From positions 1 to 6,541 of the forward strand of contig JAFGDX010000345.1 in the NCBI GenBank assembly GCA_016931875.1: a DNA stretch of 6,541 nt, read 5' to 3'. Both the position numbers and the translations under genes were made by a program. Positions 6,143 through 6,541 of the stretch are shown in pieces. Under the pieces are notes generated by a model, which did not search any database, was not told the DNA's origin, and worked only from the letters and a program-made list of their open reading frames with translations. The stretch comes from Prolixibacteraceae bacterium. Lineage in GTDB: Bacteria > Bacteroidota > Bacteroidia > Bacteroidales > Prolixibacteraceae. Numbering within the stretch: position 1 is the first letter of the stretch; every line of letters starts with the position of its first letter.

Positions 6143-6541
6143 TTAATCGGTATTCTTTTTTAGAAAACTCAACACTTCTTCGGTGTCTTTGGCGGCATCA
6201 ACCTCCTGGTTTTTATATACAATTTTTCCGTTTTTCCCGATGATAAATGTCCAGCGGCTGGCAGTAGTTCCGCGGGTAAGTTCAAAAGTTTCCCCTTCAA
6301 TTTCGCGGGTTAAGTTTCCTCCATCCCTGGTTGGCACACCAAACCGGGTGGCAATTTCACCCGAAGCGTCGGAAAGCAGGGTGAAATTCAAATCATATGC
6401 TTTTTTAAAGATTTTTAGTCCTTCCACATTATCACCGCTGATACCCACAACCATTGCATCTGCCGATTGCAGGTCGCTGCCAAAGTCGCGATAGGCACAA
6501 GCCTGTTGGGTACAACCACCCGTCATGGCAGCCGGGTAAAA
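6143..6541 (-). CDS. Peroxiredoxin of the PrxQ/BCP-like AhpC-TSA group, N-terminus beyond the window
   Basis: This is a thiol peroxidase that reduces H2O2 and organic hydroperoxides. The visible 132 residues begin FYPAAMTGGCTQQACAYRDF, containing the peroxiredoxin PxxxTxxC motif with the peroxidatic Cys at visible residue 10. A second Cys lies five residues later (residue 15), the spacing used as resolving Cys in PrxQ/BCP enzymes. The later Arg in TASRWTFIIGKNGKIVY is the expected active-site Arg. The stretch FGVPTRDGGNLTREIEGETFELTRGTTASRW is longer than the equivalent loop of classical BCP as I remember it, so this may be a distinct subgroup. The frame stays open to 6541; the ATG at 6524-6526 is internal, inside the active-site motif. 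About 40 N-terminal residues, and any signal peptide, lie outside the window, so location is unknown. The exported-protein gene follows after 20 nt. Confidence 0.9.
   Translation of the reverse strand, partial: FYPAAMTGGCTQQACAYRDFGSDLQSADAMVVGISGDNVEGLKIFKKAYDLNFTLLSDASGEIATRFGVPTRDGGNLTREIEGETFELTRGTTASRWTFIIGKNGKIVYKNQEVDAAKDTEEVLSFLKKNTD

Noticed and set aside
6183..6494. Plus-strand open frame of 103 codons across from the peroxiredoxin
   Set aside because: It is Ser/Pro-rich shadow translation opposite a conserved peroxiredoxin frame.
1..6541. Search for CRISPR repeats, tRNA, rRNA, insertion-sequence ends, toxin-antitoxin or defence genes
   Set aside because: Nothing by eye supports any of these. 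The genes are closely packed housekeeping or envelope genes, and no gap exceeds about 170 bases.

Overview
The window looks like an ordinary chromosomal segment of a Bacteroidota bacterium, possibly from the Marinilabiliales/Prolixibacteraceae side of the phylum; that finer placement is an impression. The evidence for the phylum is a DUF4369 plus thioredoxin-fold lipoprotein (a Bacteroidota speciality), A-rich translation starts with little Shine-Dalgarno, a TAnnTTTG-type promoter element, and a divergent KAS III next to lpxH. I see no mobile element, CRISPR array, tRNA, rRNA or phage gene, and base use looks uniform by eye.

Layout: (1) positions 1-81 (+) are the C-terminus of an endonuclease/exonuclease/phosphatase-family protein, which converges with ribF. 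(2) ribF (-), about 86-1015, encodes the bifunctional flavokinase/FAD synthetase. (3) A divergent promoter region lies at about 1016-1184. (4) A plus-strand run follows: a thioredoxin-fold lipoprotein that has lost its CxxC (1185-2339), lpxH for lipid A synthesis starting with TTG (2393-3148), and a FabH-like ketoacyl synthase III (3171-4253), closed by a probable intrinsic terminator (4275-4314). (5) rmuC (4330-5703, +) follows closely and ends in a 4-bp stop-to-stop overlap with (6) a small secreted protein of unknown function (5700-6122, -). That protein is probably co-transcribed with (7) a PrxQ/BCP-like peroxiredoxin (6143 to beyond 6541, -) whose N-terminus is cut by the window edge.

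Functionally, the central run joins envelope genes: an outer-envelope lipoprotein, a lipid A enzyme and an acyl-condensing enzyme. The right edge pairs a thiol peroxidase with an exported protein carrying a calcium-loop-like motif. Most of the content is housekeeping. The points most worth a second look are the DxxS thioredoxin active site, the TTG-only start of lpxH, the divergent KAS III linked to lpxH, and the unknown secreted partner of the peroxiredoxin. I found no convincing undescribed multi-gene system.
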